A model generated the notes under the pieces. That model ran no database searches and was not told where the DNA came from. It saw nothing but the letters and a program-made list of their open reading frames with translations. The translations under genes and the position numbers were made by a program. Of a DNA stretch of 64,000 bases, positions 38,401 to 46,659 are shown in pieces; the stretch's first letter is position 1, and every line of letters begins with the position of its first letter. Source of the stretch: Trileptium ribeirensis (Eukaryota; Nematoda; Enoplea; Enoplida; Thoracostomopsidae); contig JASANE010000897.1 in assembly GCA_030248225.1 (NCBI GenBank), positions 1 to 64,000 of the forward strand, read 5' to 3'.

Positions 38401-41400
38401 CTTACTATCAGATCTATTTACGCTCTATTGCAAGAACCAGATAACGCGAGTAAAATTTTATTAGGATATGACTGAAATTCAAAAAGTTGTTTTGAGTCCT
38501 CACTATTTTAATAAGCCAAATTTCCACTGGTCAAGATACCAGTGCGCCCGCCTAGAATTCACTGAAAAGGGCAGGCCACGCCATTGATAATCCGACATTA
38601 AACGTTCAGGGCCGGTCGGAACCCTGTGGGGGCCACATAGGTCAATGCTCTAACACGGAGCACACTAAGATTCTTCTAGGTAAATCAACTTGAGCTTCAA
38701 ACTTCTAGGGACGCTTTCACAGTTTGTTTCAACACTTATCACATTGAAATAGAATTAAACAACTTCCGATGAGTCTAATATAGGGAATAGCGGCTAGGCT
38801 CCATGATCTGCGAGCAGGTGACGGTGCTAGCCTCCCTGGGGGACCTCAGGAATCATACCCGATACTAGACACGTGCGCAACCTTTCGGGCGGGGTCCGAA
38901 CACACAACGTGAAGCGCGCCTGCGGCTTGCTAAGCTGCGTAGCTTCTTGGGTCTGACCAAGAATATGATTAAAATTTAGTAGTCACGGTCTACCCTTGAG
39001 GTTACGATAGCCGGGGTCGTATGGGCATGGTGTTAGGAAGTTGCGCCATGCAGCTGCGTCACCGGTTATTACAACGTATAATTATTATTCTGTTGGAGTG
39101 ATTCTTGTCCTTTGAGTTTAATTTGGAGATATCGCAACGCGTGGCTTTTGACGTCTTGAATATGCGATTGTCTTGACCCAAATTTTTGAGTTTCACCGGA
39201 CATATAGGATAAGCCGACACCATAGCTTTAAGTATGGTTCGGATGAGCAGTGGAGATTCGCGCAGGCCCAAGGCCAGTCTCGAACTAGCACAAAGCTGGT
39301 CGAAGCCCGCTCCGGGAATAGGTCGGAATTCGCGCTAGTAATAGCTAACAAAGGTAATTTTTGCAATATCTGGCTGATTTGGCATAGCTGGGCGCAAGCC
39401 CTGGGTGCCAGTCACTGGTCCAGTCCAAGCGTAGCCAGGAATGCTACAGATGCGAGACCTCACCGTGTAGACCAAGAAATTGCTTTTTTCGTTTGCATTG
39501 ATTATATATGCATTGTGTGTGAGCGACATTGTACGCTAAAATAAGCGCCTTGCAGTGCATTGTGCCACAAGCGACATTTCTCGTATGTATATTAATCAAA
39601 TTAGCATTGATAGAGACGCGTACTCTGCAAAATAGGGCCTTGTCGGGTTTCACTTTCCAGCAAACACTTTGAAATGTATTGCGTTGAGCTTTTTATTATT
39701 ACATTTCTATACTCTTTTCTAAAATTTATATTCTGTATTTTGACACATCACGCCCTTAAGCCAAACATTTGCTTATCTATCTATTTGATTTAACAATTAT
39801 GCGCGACTAAACTTAAGTTGACCCCGCTAACCATCTTATTTTGAGATTCCGGATGTGGAATCCACATCCATTGTTACGGAACAAGTAGGATGTTCGATTT
39901 GGTTCATTGCTAGTGCAGACTTACGGATTTGCATTCGGTTTAGGACAGTTTAGTAACATTTTATAGAGTTGACGAAGGATTCGTCTCTGTACGCGAACAA
40001 ATTTAATGTAAGTGTAACGTCATAAACGGAACATCCCTATTATTTATCATTTAGTTTTCGCGAACAAAACCCTATTAATTGAACTCTGACAAAATTCTGT
40101 TCGCGAATAAATTAATATATTCATGAACAAAAACTAGCATTTTCGGACCGACTAGAAAATGTTCGGTCACGAAATTTTTTACAAAAAAATAAGATGGTCA
40201 GCGGGTCATTTTAAGTTTAGCTGTGCATGATTATTTTCAAACATATAGTATAAACAAACGAAGTGGCACTTCTCGGGAGAAATCGTTTTATTATTACTTA
40301 TCATTCTTTTTCTCGGTGCTTTTGGTCAAAACTTGAGTTTGGGGACTTTCTAGATCATCAATTCTGTAAACTTTATAGGTGCACGCGCAAAAAAACAGTT
40401 GCGCTTAGGAAACGTAAAAATTGGCAAAGTTTTGTGTTTATACCTATAATTTTCAATATTTTGATCGTGTAGGCACAACATACTTACTATTCGCTTTTAC
40501 GCGACACATTTTCGATCAGAATTTCGAAACAAAGAATTAATTTTTTGCAGGTATTAAGCAAGCCTTTGCTGAATTAGAATGCCACCATTTTATGCCGCAA
40601 TAATATACCCATCTTAGTCAGCTGCCAGTCCGCTGGTGTTAACATGAAGCTGGCAACATGTCTGTAATATTTGTTATGGACCATCAGTCGTTTATAACAT
40701 TTGTTATAAACAATCAGTCGTCCGTAACATATATTACAAACACCTCATCGCTTGGAATATTTTATGGTCGATCGATTTTTAAAACTTTATAACATTTGTT
40801 ATAAACGACCGCTCATCTATAACTAATGTTATAAACGGCCGATCCTTCATAGTAAATATTACAAACAGTTCGTCGTTTGTAATATTTGTTACGGTCGACG
40901 AATCGTCTGTAACCAAATTTATAGACTGTCGTCTAAAACCGGATATTCGGACGATCACTCGTTTGTAACAAGGTAACACGGACGAGACATCGTCTATAAC
41001 ACAATTTTTTTCAGTTACTGTGCGCATTATTCCGTAACGGCGCATTATGAGTGGTGGATCCATAAATTTCCGATAGAGGGAGGGGCGGAATTTCAAAATG
41101 TTTTTGGCCGGGGAGTACAGTTTGGTACTAAAATTTTTTCGACTACTATTTAACTACATATTTTTCGTTTTTCCTCAAATATCACGAGTGTATGGCATGT
41201 AGACGCTCTGAAAAACGCCCTTCCGCCGCTCCAGTGCTGTATCCGCCAGTGGTTGCCATGTTTTAAGTAGACTTAAGCAATGTTTTTGTTTTTAACCCAT
41301 ACTAACATTTTCTATTTTTTGATCTATACCATTCTTTTCGTCATTAGGTTTGGATTGAAATTCAGCAACAATCTTTGAAGCTCTGTAATTGTAGTTGTAA

Positions 41401-41722
41401 GCTGAATCAAACCCAATCATTTGTGTTTCACATTTTGAAATACCAAAAGAAATTTCACCAAAGTTTCGTTTTAAAGATCATTCATCTTCACGGAATAGTA
41501 AAGTGATATTCCACGTGGTCATGTCTTTTGCGATATGTTCTCAAAGATTTTATTTTATTTTAGGAAAGTGGTTTGACGTGCGACTGTTCGTGGTTATGTA
41601 TGAAATGTCCGTTATGGACCGCAAAAAAGCTTGACGAAGTGGCGATAATATTATTTCCCATTTGTTTTTTCTTATTCAATATATACTACTGGTGGGATAC
41701 TCTTTCTCACAAAGTATCCTAA
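22919..41722 (+). CDS. Cys-loop ligand-gated anion channel subunit, ACC/LGC-46-like (left-arm copy, 5-exon model)
   Basis: A subunit of a pentameric plasma-membrane channel; nematode ACC-type members are acetylcholine-gated chloride channels. Coding exons in order: 22,919-23,632 (signal peptide and ligand-binding domain), 26,988-27,185 (M1-M2), 32,265-32,402 (M3), 41,348-41,497 (probable loop) and 41,564-41,722 (M4, stop TAA). All exon joints are phase 0 with GT/AG sites, giving about 404 codons. Diagnostic features are the Cys-loop (two cysteines 13 residues apart with FPID between), the M2 sequence [18 protein letters not shown] in the position of the anion-channel PAR motif, and NLPR...VKSIDIW before M3. 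The ligand is inferred from resemblance only; glutamate or another transmitter is possible. Oddities: two compensating indels in exon 1, a very short M3-M4 loop, and transposons packed into every large intron. Confidence 0.85.
23592..24635. repeat. Tandem array seeded on the exon 1 splice donor
   Basis: A 74-75-bp unit (ATTATAAATTGGTCAGC ... GTACGAGTAAGTATTTC) spans the last 41 bp of exon 1 and the start of intron 1. It is repeated four times, giving GTAAGT donors at 23,633, 23,707, 23,782 and 23,856. Downstream the array changes to a longer unit of about 120-145 bp, in which CTCTTGCAGAGTACCATAGG precedes the exon-like CATATGCGAGTTGTACGA core. It continues to about 24,635 with some donors intact (24,390) and others mutated to CTAAGT. 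Confidence 0.9.
24636..25860. other. Intron 1 sequence, no further feature
   Basis: AT-rich intronic sequence. An open stretch at 24,922-25,212 (+) is not recognised and lacks splice signals in register with the channel. Confidence 0.5.
25860..26050. other. GC-rich block in intron 1
   Basis: About 190 bp of sharply higher GC than its flanks, starting near GGGGTTCCAGCTGAC and ending near CCAGTACAAGTG. It resembles a short inserted repeat such as a SINE, but I see neither a clear A/B box pair nor a target duplication. It lies just outside the visible palindrome arm. Confidence 0.4.
26409..26442. repeat. (TA)n microsatellite
   Basis: A pure TA dinucleotide run. The mirror copy is at about 63,859-63,890. 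Confidence 0.95.
26695..26890 (-). other. GC-rich block before channel exon 2
   Basis: About 195 bp of GC-rich sequence 100 bp upstream of exon 2, mirrored at about 63,410-63,600. On the minus strand it contains GGTTCGAGGACCC, which resembles a pol III B box, so a tRNA-derived SINE fragment is possible. No A box, tail or target duplication was found to confirm this. Confidence 0.35.
26988..27185 (+). CDS. Channel exon 2: M1 and M2 (pore)
   Basis: 66 codons from an acceptor TTATAG to the donor GTAAGT. The order is the pre-M1 segment [19 protein letters not shown], then M1 ([18 protein letters not shown]), a short intracellular turn with SKSIPSR, and the M2 pore helix ending LLALTFQ. The P and R of the anion-channel PAR motif are kept and the A is S. 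The mirror exon is 63,122-63,319 (-). It differs by one nucleotide that changes codon 15 from Glu (here) to Lys. Confidence 0.93.
27600..32077 (-). pseudogene. Polinton/Maverick protein-primed DNA polymerase B relic (left arm)
   Basis: Minus-strand fragments within channel intron 2 match, in order, the Polinton PolB gene: an N-terminal segment at 31,721-32,077, middle segments near 30,900-31,250, the thumb/palm region near 28,560-28,930, and the DTDS-type catalytic motif near 27,906-27,936. A C-terminal piece lies around 27,670-27,790. Multiple frameshifts and stops break the frame, and a MITE (29,100-29,885) sits in the middle. No capsid, ATPase, protease or integrase gene accompanies it. 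This is a decayed fragment of an element that copied itself with its own polymerase, not a functional gene. The right-arm copy keeps longer frames. Confidence 0.85.
29100..29885. mobile_element. MITE (TGCGCGAGTAAACTTAA family) inside the Polinton relic, left arm
   Basis: Begins TGCGCGAGTAAACTTAA after TTA (29,097-29,099) and ends with a damaged inverted repeat TTAAGTTTCTCTCA before TTA (29,886-29,888). It is about 93% identical by eye to the element at 9,862 over the first 270 bp. The interior holds repeated GTTCGCGAAC palindromes. The mirror copy at 60,394-61,202 keeps a more complete end. Confidence 0.88.
32265..32402 (+). CDS. Channel exon 3: post-M2 and M3
   Basis: 46 codons in phase 0, acceptor TTTAAG, donor GTAAAC. 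It contains [14 protein letters not shown], typical of the M2-M3 linker in this family, then M3 ([20 protein letters not shown]) and the start of the cytoplasmic loop (LTRNEQ). The mirror exon at 57,882-58,019 (-) is nucleotide-identical. Confidence 0.93.
32985..33340. repeat. Minisatellite, about 37-bp unit
   Basis: The unit ATGAACCGTTTTGTATAAAA plus ATGCCACTTATATTC recurs about nine times with small variations. The mirror copy is at 56,935-57,305. It lies near the 5' end of element B and is absent from the corresponding part of element A. Confidence 0.9.
34915..34976. repeat. TA/TG-rich simple repeat inside element B
   Basis: Alternating GTGTATATATG then (TA)n sequence. The homologous place in copy A (about 9,148-9,180) is also TATA-rich, so this looks like an inherited feature of the element rather than a chance microsatellite. 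The mirror copy is at about 55,310-55,375. Confidence 0.75.
35865..35903 (+). other. Conserved hairpin in element B
   Basis: GCGCGGAG pairs with CTCCG-A-CGC (one bulged A). The inner TGGTC/GACCG arm is as in copy A. The mirror copy is at about 54,446-54,484. Confidence 0.55.
36480..37420 (+). other. Hairpin-dense tract of element B
   Basis: Perfect short inverted repeats follow one another: GACGGAGG/CCTCCGTC (36,486-36,506), CAATGGTCT/AGACCATTG (36,928-36,952), CTCGCCCGG/CCGGGCGAG (37,083-37,117), CATCGAC/GTCGATG (37,352-37,371), CTCAACTGCACT/AGTGCAGTTGAG (37,376-37,401) and CTGCAA/TTGCAG (37,405-37,418). Another lies at 34,861-34,886 (CCTGAGCGAC/GTCGCTCAGG). No protein is encoded across them. 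Confidence 0.7.
39800..40227. mobile_element. MITE related to the TGCGCGAGTAAACTTAA family, left arm
   Basis: Inverted ends of about 44 bp: TGCGCGACTAAACTTAAG plus TGACCCCGCT..ACCATCTTATTTT. TTA precedes the left end; the right end is followed by TGA, probably a mutated duplication. The interior shares GCGAACAAATTTAATGTAA-type sequence with the other MITEs, so it is a diverged subfamily. The mirror copy is at 50,118-50,544. Confidence 0.88.
40650..41005. repeat. Minisatellite of palindromic about 30-bp units
   Basis: The core TTATAACATTTGTTATAAAC, itself nearly palindromic, alternates with CGAC(T/C)GA(T/C)-type spacers about every 30 bp and decays towards the right end. The mirror copy is at 49,345-49,700. 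It lies about 350 bp before the putative loop exon of the channel. Confidence 0.85.
41348..41497 (+). CDS. Probable channel exon 4: M3-M4 cytoplasmic loop
   Basis: An open 150-bp stretch (50 codons, phase 0 on both sides) between an acceptor CATTAG and a donor GTAAAG, separated from the M4 exon by a 66-bp intron. The translation begins [15 protein letters not shown] and is rich in polar and basic residues, as loops are, but loops are poorly conserved and I cannot confirm it by similarity. Splice geometry and reading phase are the main support. The mirror is 48,853-49,002 (-). If it is not an exon, the loop would be even shorter. Confidence 0.5.
41564..41722 (+). CDS. Channel exon 5: M4 and stop
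   Basis: 53 codons including TAA. Acceptor TTTTATTTTAG. The sequence [20 protein letters not shown] followed by IYYWW matches the family's M4 (basic/aspartate lead-in, FP, FN, YW). It carries four cysteines just before M4 ([10 protein letters not shown]), which is unusual. The mirror exon at 48,628-48,786 (-) is nucleotide-identical. Confidence 0.9.
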   Translation, partial: ESGLTCDCSWLCMKCPLWTAKKLDEVAIILFPICFFLFNIYYWWDTLSHKVS

Positions 41723-41855
41723 TTTAGTTTATGCTATAATTCTTCAACTTCATGTGGAACGACATCGTGATTGCGATGGGGTTACGAATCTGCAAAACTT
41801 ATGCTGTATCATATATCTTTGTCAAATCTTTATCATAATACCTTTATCAAAATTG

Positions 41856-41861
41856 AATAAA
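41856..41861 (+). promoter_or_regulatory. Candidate polyadenylation signal of the channel gene
   Basis: AATAAA 134 bp after the stop codon, the first canonical hexamer downstream. The mirror is at 48,489-48,494 (-). Confidence 0.5.
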
Positions 41862-42476
41862 TTTGTGCAATGAAAATTTACCCCTTGGATCATCGTATTT
41901 CAGTGATGATGACTTATATGATAAAAGCAGTGACGCTGATGTGGAACATCGTGAAATCGTTATATTAACGCTGTTCATCAGGCGTAATACTGATATATCT
42001 TCTGTTTCATCTAATATAACAATATATCAAGTTTATATACATACGTTTCGACAAAATGTAATGATTTGCCAATATTTGGCATTTCCGGACGTAATTCAAC
42101 GTATATATTACCAAATGTCTTTGGGTACCAATTACTAATTCAAACACTCATCCTGTACTCATCCTGAATGTTGATAAAATAGTTTTAGCTTCTGGTGATT
42201 TTTAAATTATATTTACTTAAGTGACTTGGAAAATAGAAACGGTTAATATATATGACCGATATGTGTAGTCAGATCTCTTCTAGGTTTTATTTGTCACCCC
42301 TAGGCCCGGTGATAACCGACATTAGAGTTGTAATCAGATCTACCGAAACCTTGTTTGCACCCACCCTTTCAACTCTCAGTAAACCGGTTCTTTTTGTCTG
42401 CATCAGTCGGAGGAGCTCGAAAATTTTTACCAATTACATACTAATTTGCAAAAATTTTTAGGGAAATTTGAAGTAA

Positions 42477-42692
42477 ATGAGAAAAATTATAAGGATAAAT
42501 AAAGCAGACTGTGGAAACTGCTCGTTAGCCTGTGCCGACATTGTCCACCCTCCCTTGAGCATGCGAATCTTGGTACAGTGTTTAAGCAAACCATATGACG
42601 TGTCGGTCGCCAGTGCTAGATGAGAAAATTCTATACTTCGATACAATTACACGCAATACAAATGCATTATTTGGTATCTTCAACGCTGTAAC
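42477..42692 (+). CDS. Candidate exon of an unidentified locus, with one frameshift
   Basis: From an ATG at 42,477 the frame reads MRKIIRINKADCGNCSLACA and continues to a stop at 42,621. Removing one base near 42,617 would put it in frame with YFDTITRNTNALFGIFNAVT, which ends at a GTAAGT donor (42,693). The cysteine pattern and codon-like composition suggest real coding sequence, but I do not recognise the protein. Both palindrome arms (mirror 47,658-47,873) share the apparent indel. The end of this exon seeds the tandem array that follows. Confidence 0.4.
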
Positions 42693-43690
42693 GTAAGTAT
42701 TCATTTAATACTGTATTTGAACACATCAACCACAGCTTTTCAAGGCCGATACTTCGATACAATTACCCGCAATACAAATGCATTATTTGGTATCTTCAAC
42801 GCTGTAACGTAAGTATTCATTTAATACTGTATTTGAACACATCAACCACAGCTTTTCAAGGCCGATATTTCGATACAATTACCCGCAATACAAATGCATT
42901 ATTTGGTATCTTCAACGCTGTAACGTAAGTATTCATTTAATACTGTATTTGAACACATCAACCACAGCTTTTCAAGGCCTGATACTTCGATACAATTACC
43001 CGCAATACAAATGCATTATTTGGTATCTTCAACGCTGTAACGTAAGTATTCATTTAATACTGTATTTGAACACATCAACCACAGCTTTTGAAGGCCGATA
43101 CTTCGATACAATTACCCGCAATACAAATGCATTATTTGGTATCTTCAACGCTGTAACGTAAGTATTCATTTAATACTGTATTTGAACACATCAACCACAG
43201 CTTTTCAAGGCCGATACTTCGATACAATTACCCGCAATACAAATGCATTATTTGGTATCTTCAACGCTGTAACGTAAGTATTCATTTAATACTGTATTTG
43301 AACACATCAACCACAGCTTTTCAAGGCCGATACTTCGATACAATTACCCGCAATACAAATGCATTATTTGGTATCTTCAACGCTGTAACGTAAGTATTCA
43401 TTTAATACTGTATTTGGCACATCATTTTACCACAGCTTTTCAAGGCCGATACTTCGATACAATTACCTGCAATACAAATGCATTATTTGGTATCTTTAAC
43501 GCTGTAACGTATGTATTCATTAAATACTGCATATTTGAACACATCAACCACAGCTTTTCAAGGCCGATACTTCGATACAATTACCCGCAATACAAATGCA
43601 TTATCTGGTATCTTCAACGCTGTAAGGTAAGTATTCATTAAATACTTGCATTCTGAACACATCAACCACAGCTTTCCAAGGCGATTTCAG
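42632..43690. repeat. Tandem array of an exon end plus splice donor, 116-bp unit, 9 copies (left arm)
   Basis: Each unit contains an acceptor-like CATCAACCACAG, a 73-bp core whose frame encodes FQGRYFDTITRNTNALFGIF and a few more residues, then GTAAGT and about 31 bp of intron-like sequence. Donors recur at 42,693, 42,809, 42,925 and so on, every 116 bp. The last two units are more diverged (GTATGT and a shifted GGTAAG). A 73-bp core is not a multiple of three, so successive copies could not be spliced in frame. Confidence 0.92.
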
Positions 43691-44050
43691 TGCGCTCGTG
43701 TGAAGTTATTGTTTGTTACTTTTACTGTAACATTTTGTAACAATTGTGTTAATGATATATAAAGTGCAATAAGGGGAAAGAATGTTTATCTTTCACCCTG
43801 TAATAATAACCCGCGTTCTCAGACCTGACCCACCTATTTCTCGAGGGATCATCATGCACAGAACACCTATTTCTGGATGGGTCATCATCACGCACAAACC
43901 CTTTTTATGATAAGGAGTTGTATGAACCGGTCACGATTTTTCAGCCGACCCCACTAAAAATGGGAAGGTGTGTCTGACATGCCTCTAATACTGGGTGGTT
44001 CGACTACTTCGAAAATTGGGGCTGTATATGATGATTCATGTCTTGTGCAG
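43691..44050. other. Region between the array and the next exon-like piece
   Basis: No gene recognised. Two near-repeats of a CACCTATTTCT(C/G)GA(G/T)GG motif with ATCATCATGCAC occur at about 43,828-43,895. The mirror region (46,290-46,560) shows clearly more mismatches than the neighbouring array. Confidence 0.5.
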
Positions 44051-44262
44051 GGTTGGTCTATGCTCACTATGATAAAACACAGGCTAACAGAGTGCATGGA
44101 AGTGCCATACTCTTACCTTGTGCAATTTATGACTATACATTGAACAATAAAATTTGGATACTGAAACATTTGGGTATCCTGCGATGTAAAATATATTACT
44201 TCAGTTTACTGATTAAATACCCTGAAGTAAGATATATGTACACGGTGCTATGGGTACTCTAG
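44051..44262 (+). CDS. Candidate exon, unidentified protein
   Basis: After an acceptor-like CATGTCTTGTGCAG, the + frame is open for about 70 codons (LVYAHYDKTQANRVHGSAIL, then CAIYDYTLNNKIWILKHLG) to a TAG. I do not recognise it. The mirror frame (46,090-46,300, minus) carries indels. This may belong to the same locus as 42,477-42,692. Confidence 0.3.
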
Positions 44263-44340
44263 CTAAACGTTTTACACGACTTGTTATAACTAGTGAAACT
44301 TGTAAGAATTTTAAAACTTTCTTTCTATTTTAGAGTAGCA

Positions 44341-44597
44341 AGTTATCCACTTTCAGAGATGCCGGAGTATTACAACTTCAGTATTTATACAACTATTATT
44401 CAATGACATTGGTGCCTTTCCGCTTTTATTCGTACCTTAAATGTGGCAACACGGTACGAATTGCTTTTCAATAGAACAGAACTATTCTTCCAATACCGAT
44501 CGTGTAACTTTAAGTGTTTATTTGATTTGAAGTTGAATTGCACAAAATACTGTAATTACGTTTTGCACGCTAAAAGTTATATATTTTCTGCTTACTA
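44341..44597 (+). CDS. Candidate exon, unidentified, with an internal stop
   Basis: After an acceptor CTTTCTATTTTAG, one frame reads ASYPLSEMPEYYNFSIYTTI, meets a TGA, and continues open with SAFIRTLNVATRYELLFNR and about 40 more codons. The mirror on the minus strand (45,732-45,938) has the same frame with several substitutions. It may be an exon of the central locus. The stop is present in both arms. No family recognised. Confidence 0.3.
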
Positions 44598-44714
44598 AAT
44601 TTTGGTTCTGATTGCCTGACCTCTTCATATCATATCCACCCATCTTTCCTGTTGTCTACAAAGATCATTACGCAGACTGATTCGTTGCAACGATTGCACC
44701 AAGGGGATAAATGA

Positions 44715-45635
44715 CATGGGTAAACTTTGGATGGTTTCCGTTCCCCAGTAGCCAAATTACATCTAACATGGTCCATTGTAGTTGAAATTACCCTCAATTT
44801 TGTGTCGCAACAGGGTAAGTGTTTTCAAAGTGCGATTAGACAACAATGAAATACAGTGAAACCCAATCATTAAAACACATAAATATTTAAATCACATTTA
44901 GCTGAATTTATTCATTTGAAACATTGAGTAAAAATTTTATATTAATATATATTTCCTTTGTCGCTGACATCACATCTTATACAAGATCCGACAAAACAAG
45001 AAAACTACGCTGCAAATTCCACGACAGTATTAAAATGCTTGTACGTGTGAACCGAACATTCTATACCTTCATGCAAGCTGTAATGGTTGTAAACAAAAGT
45101 TTTTATATTGGTGAATTTCATGTTAAACTCGACTGTGAATTTATTTTGGGGAAAGCAACAGCAACATTTGTATGACGCGGAAGAACTCGACCGTGTCTCC
45201 ACGGCTCGAGCAGCTTTTAGTTAGCATGAAGAAATTATGGCTTCGAAAAAGACCATTACGAAAATCAAGCTCAGTATTTACAACGTATCCCTCCGATTCA
45301 TACTTTTCTATAACAGGGGCACATGGTCGCTTAAGCTCAGCGACATACATCACATAAACGGGTCCGAAAATTTCCGCAGATGGTGAATCCTCGGCATCTC
45401 AAAATTTGACAAAAGAACAATATTTTAAGAGTCTTGGCGGGCCACCTGGTGTTACCTTTTGATCTTCTATTATACCTGGCACGCATTAGATTACTAGGTC
45501 ATACACTTTAGATGAAGGACACCCGCACGCCCTGACAACTTGCAAGGACAAAGGCTACGGCACAATAGATCCGAACAAGGGGGCGTGTCGTCAAATCTTG
45601 GAAGCGACAACTCGTCAAGGACTGCGAACAGTGGT
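44715..45635 (+). other. Unique spacer at the centre of the palindrome, with exon-like pieces
   Basis: These 921 bp occur once in the window. Exon-like content on the + strand: 44,757-44,814 (AKLHLTWSIVVEITLNFVSQ, between CCCCAG and GTAAGT); 44,986-45,175 (RKLRCKFHDSIKMLVRVNRT and on, with a frame change near 45,150); 45,172-45,460 (SSVFTTYPSDSYFSITGAHG and ASQNLTKEQYFKSLGGPPG, one stop between); and about 45,497-45,635 (TLDEGHPHALTTCKDKGYG and on). The pieces use different frames and no protein was recognised. They fit the 3' part of a gene whose 5' part lies in the arms. Confidence 0.4.
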
Positions 45636-46659
45636 TCATTTATATCCCATTGGTGCAACGTTGCAACGAATCAGTCTCGGTAATGATCTTTGTAGACAAC
45701 AGGAAAGATGGGTGGATATGATATGAGAGGGTCAGGCAATCAACCAAAATTTAGTAAGCAGAAAATATATAACTTTTAGGTGCAAAACAGCAGTACAGTA
45801 CTTTGTGCAATTCAACTTCAAATCAAATAAACACTTAAAGTTACACAATCGGTATTGGAAGAATAGTTCTGCTATATTCGAAAACAATTGGTGCCGTGTT
45901 GCCACATTTAAGGTACGAATAAAAGCGGAAAGGCACAAATGTCATTGAATAATAGTTGTATAAATACTGAAGTTGTAATACTCCGGCATCTCTGAAAGTG
46001 GATAACTTACTACTCCTTGATAGAAAGAAAGTTTTAAAATTCTTACAAGTTTCACTAGTTATAACAAGTCGTGTAAAACGCTTAGCTAGAGTACCATAGC
46101 ACCGTGTACATATATCTTACTCCAGGGTATTTAATCAGTAAACTGAAGTAATATATTTTACATCGCAGGATACCCAAATGTTTAGTATCCAAATTTTATT
46201 GTTCAATGTATAGTCATGATTGCACAAGGTAAGAGTATGGCACTTCCATGCACTCTGTTAGCCTGTGTTTTTTATAACATGGGCGTTTTCGACCTGACCC
46301 CCATCACCGGGGGTTGGAATCATCATATACAGCCCCCAATTTTGGGAGGGTAGCTCGAACCACCCCAGTATTAGAGGCATGTCAGACACACCTTCCCATT
46401 TTTAGTGGGGTCGGCTGAAAAATCGTGACCGGTTCATCAGACTCCTTATAACTGGGGAAAGAGGGTTTGTGCGTGATGATGACCCATCCAGAAATAGGTG
46501 TTCTGTGCATGATGATCCCTCGAGAAATAGGTGGGTCAGGCCTCAAACACGGGTTATTATTACAGGGTGAAAAATAGACATTCTTTCCCCTTATGCACTT
46601 TATGTATCATTAACACAATTGTTGCAAAATATACAGTAAAACAAACAATAAGCTCACAC

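Larger units (their letters stand above)
32869..39075 (+). mobile_element. GC-rich ORF-less repeated element, copy B
   Basis: This copy fills most of channel intron 3. It starts TGTAACAGGGTCGTTCCG and includes a minisatellite at 32,985-33,340. It then runs through GC-rich sequence with many perfect hairpins to the 45-bp block identical to copy A (39,015-39,059). GC-rich, possibly related sequence continues to about 39,660. No long frame is conserved against copy A; the longest (150 codons, minus strand, 33,911-34,363) is not kept there. Family unknown: an extremely decayed retroelement or a structured non-coding element are both open. Confidence 0.7.
26303..44714. repeat. Left arm of giant inverted repeat (palindrome)
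   Basis: The reverse complement of this entire 18.4-kb arm is found at 45,636-64,000. The correspondence is collinear: the coordinates of paired positions sum to 90,303 at the outer end, 90,307 at the M1-M2 exon, 90,284 at the M3 exon and 90,350 from the M4 exon to the centre. The small drift reflects indels. The arm carries channel exons 2-5, the Polinton relic, two MITEs, GC-rich element B and an exon array. The true outer end is not in the window because the right arm runs off its edge. Confidence 0.98.

Noticed and set aside
42632..43690. CRISPR-like or VNTR protein domain array
   Set aside because: No unique spacers. The 73-bp core is not a multiple of three, so it cannot encode a repeated protein domain by splicing successive copies.
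44715..45635. Missed sequencing-adapter fold-back as sole explanation of the palindrome
   Set aside because: Such molecules have no long unique spacer, and the arms would differ only by random read error. Here there is a 921-bp spacer and uneven divergence. A whole-genome-amplification chimera or joined haplotypes remains possible, so only the simplest version is rejected.
45497..45726. Continuous 76-codon coding frame across the spacer/right-arm junction as a real exon
   Set aside because: The part after 45,636 is the inverted arm and cannot belong to the original gene. Only the spacer part may be coding.
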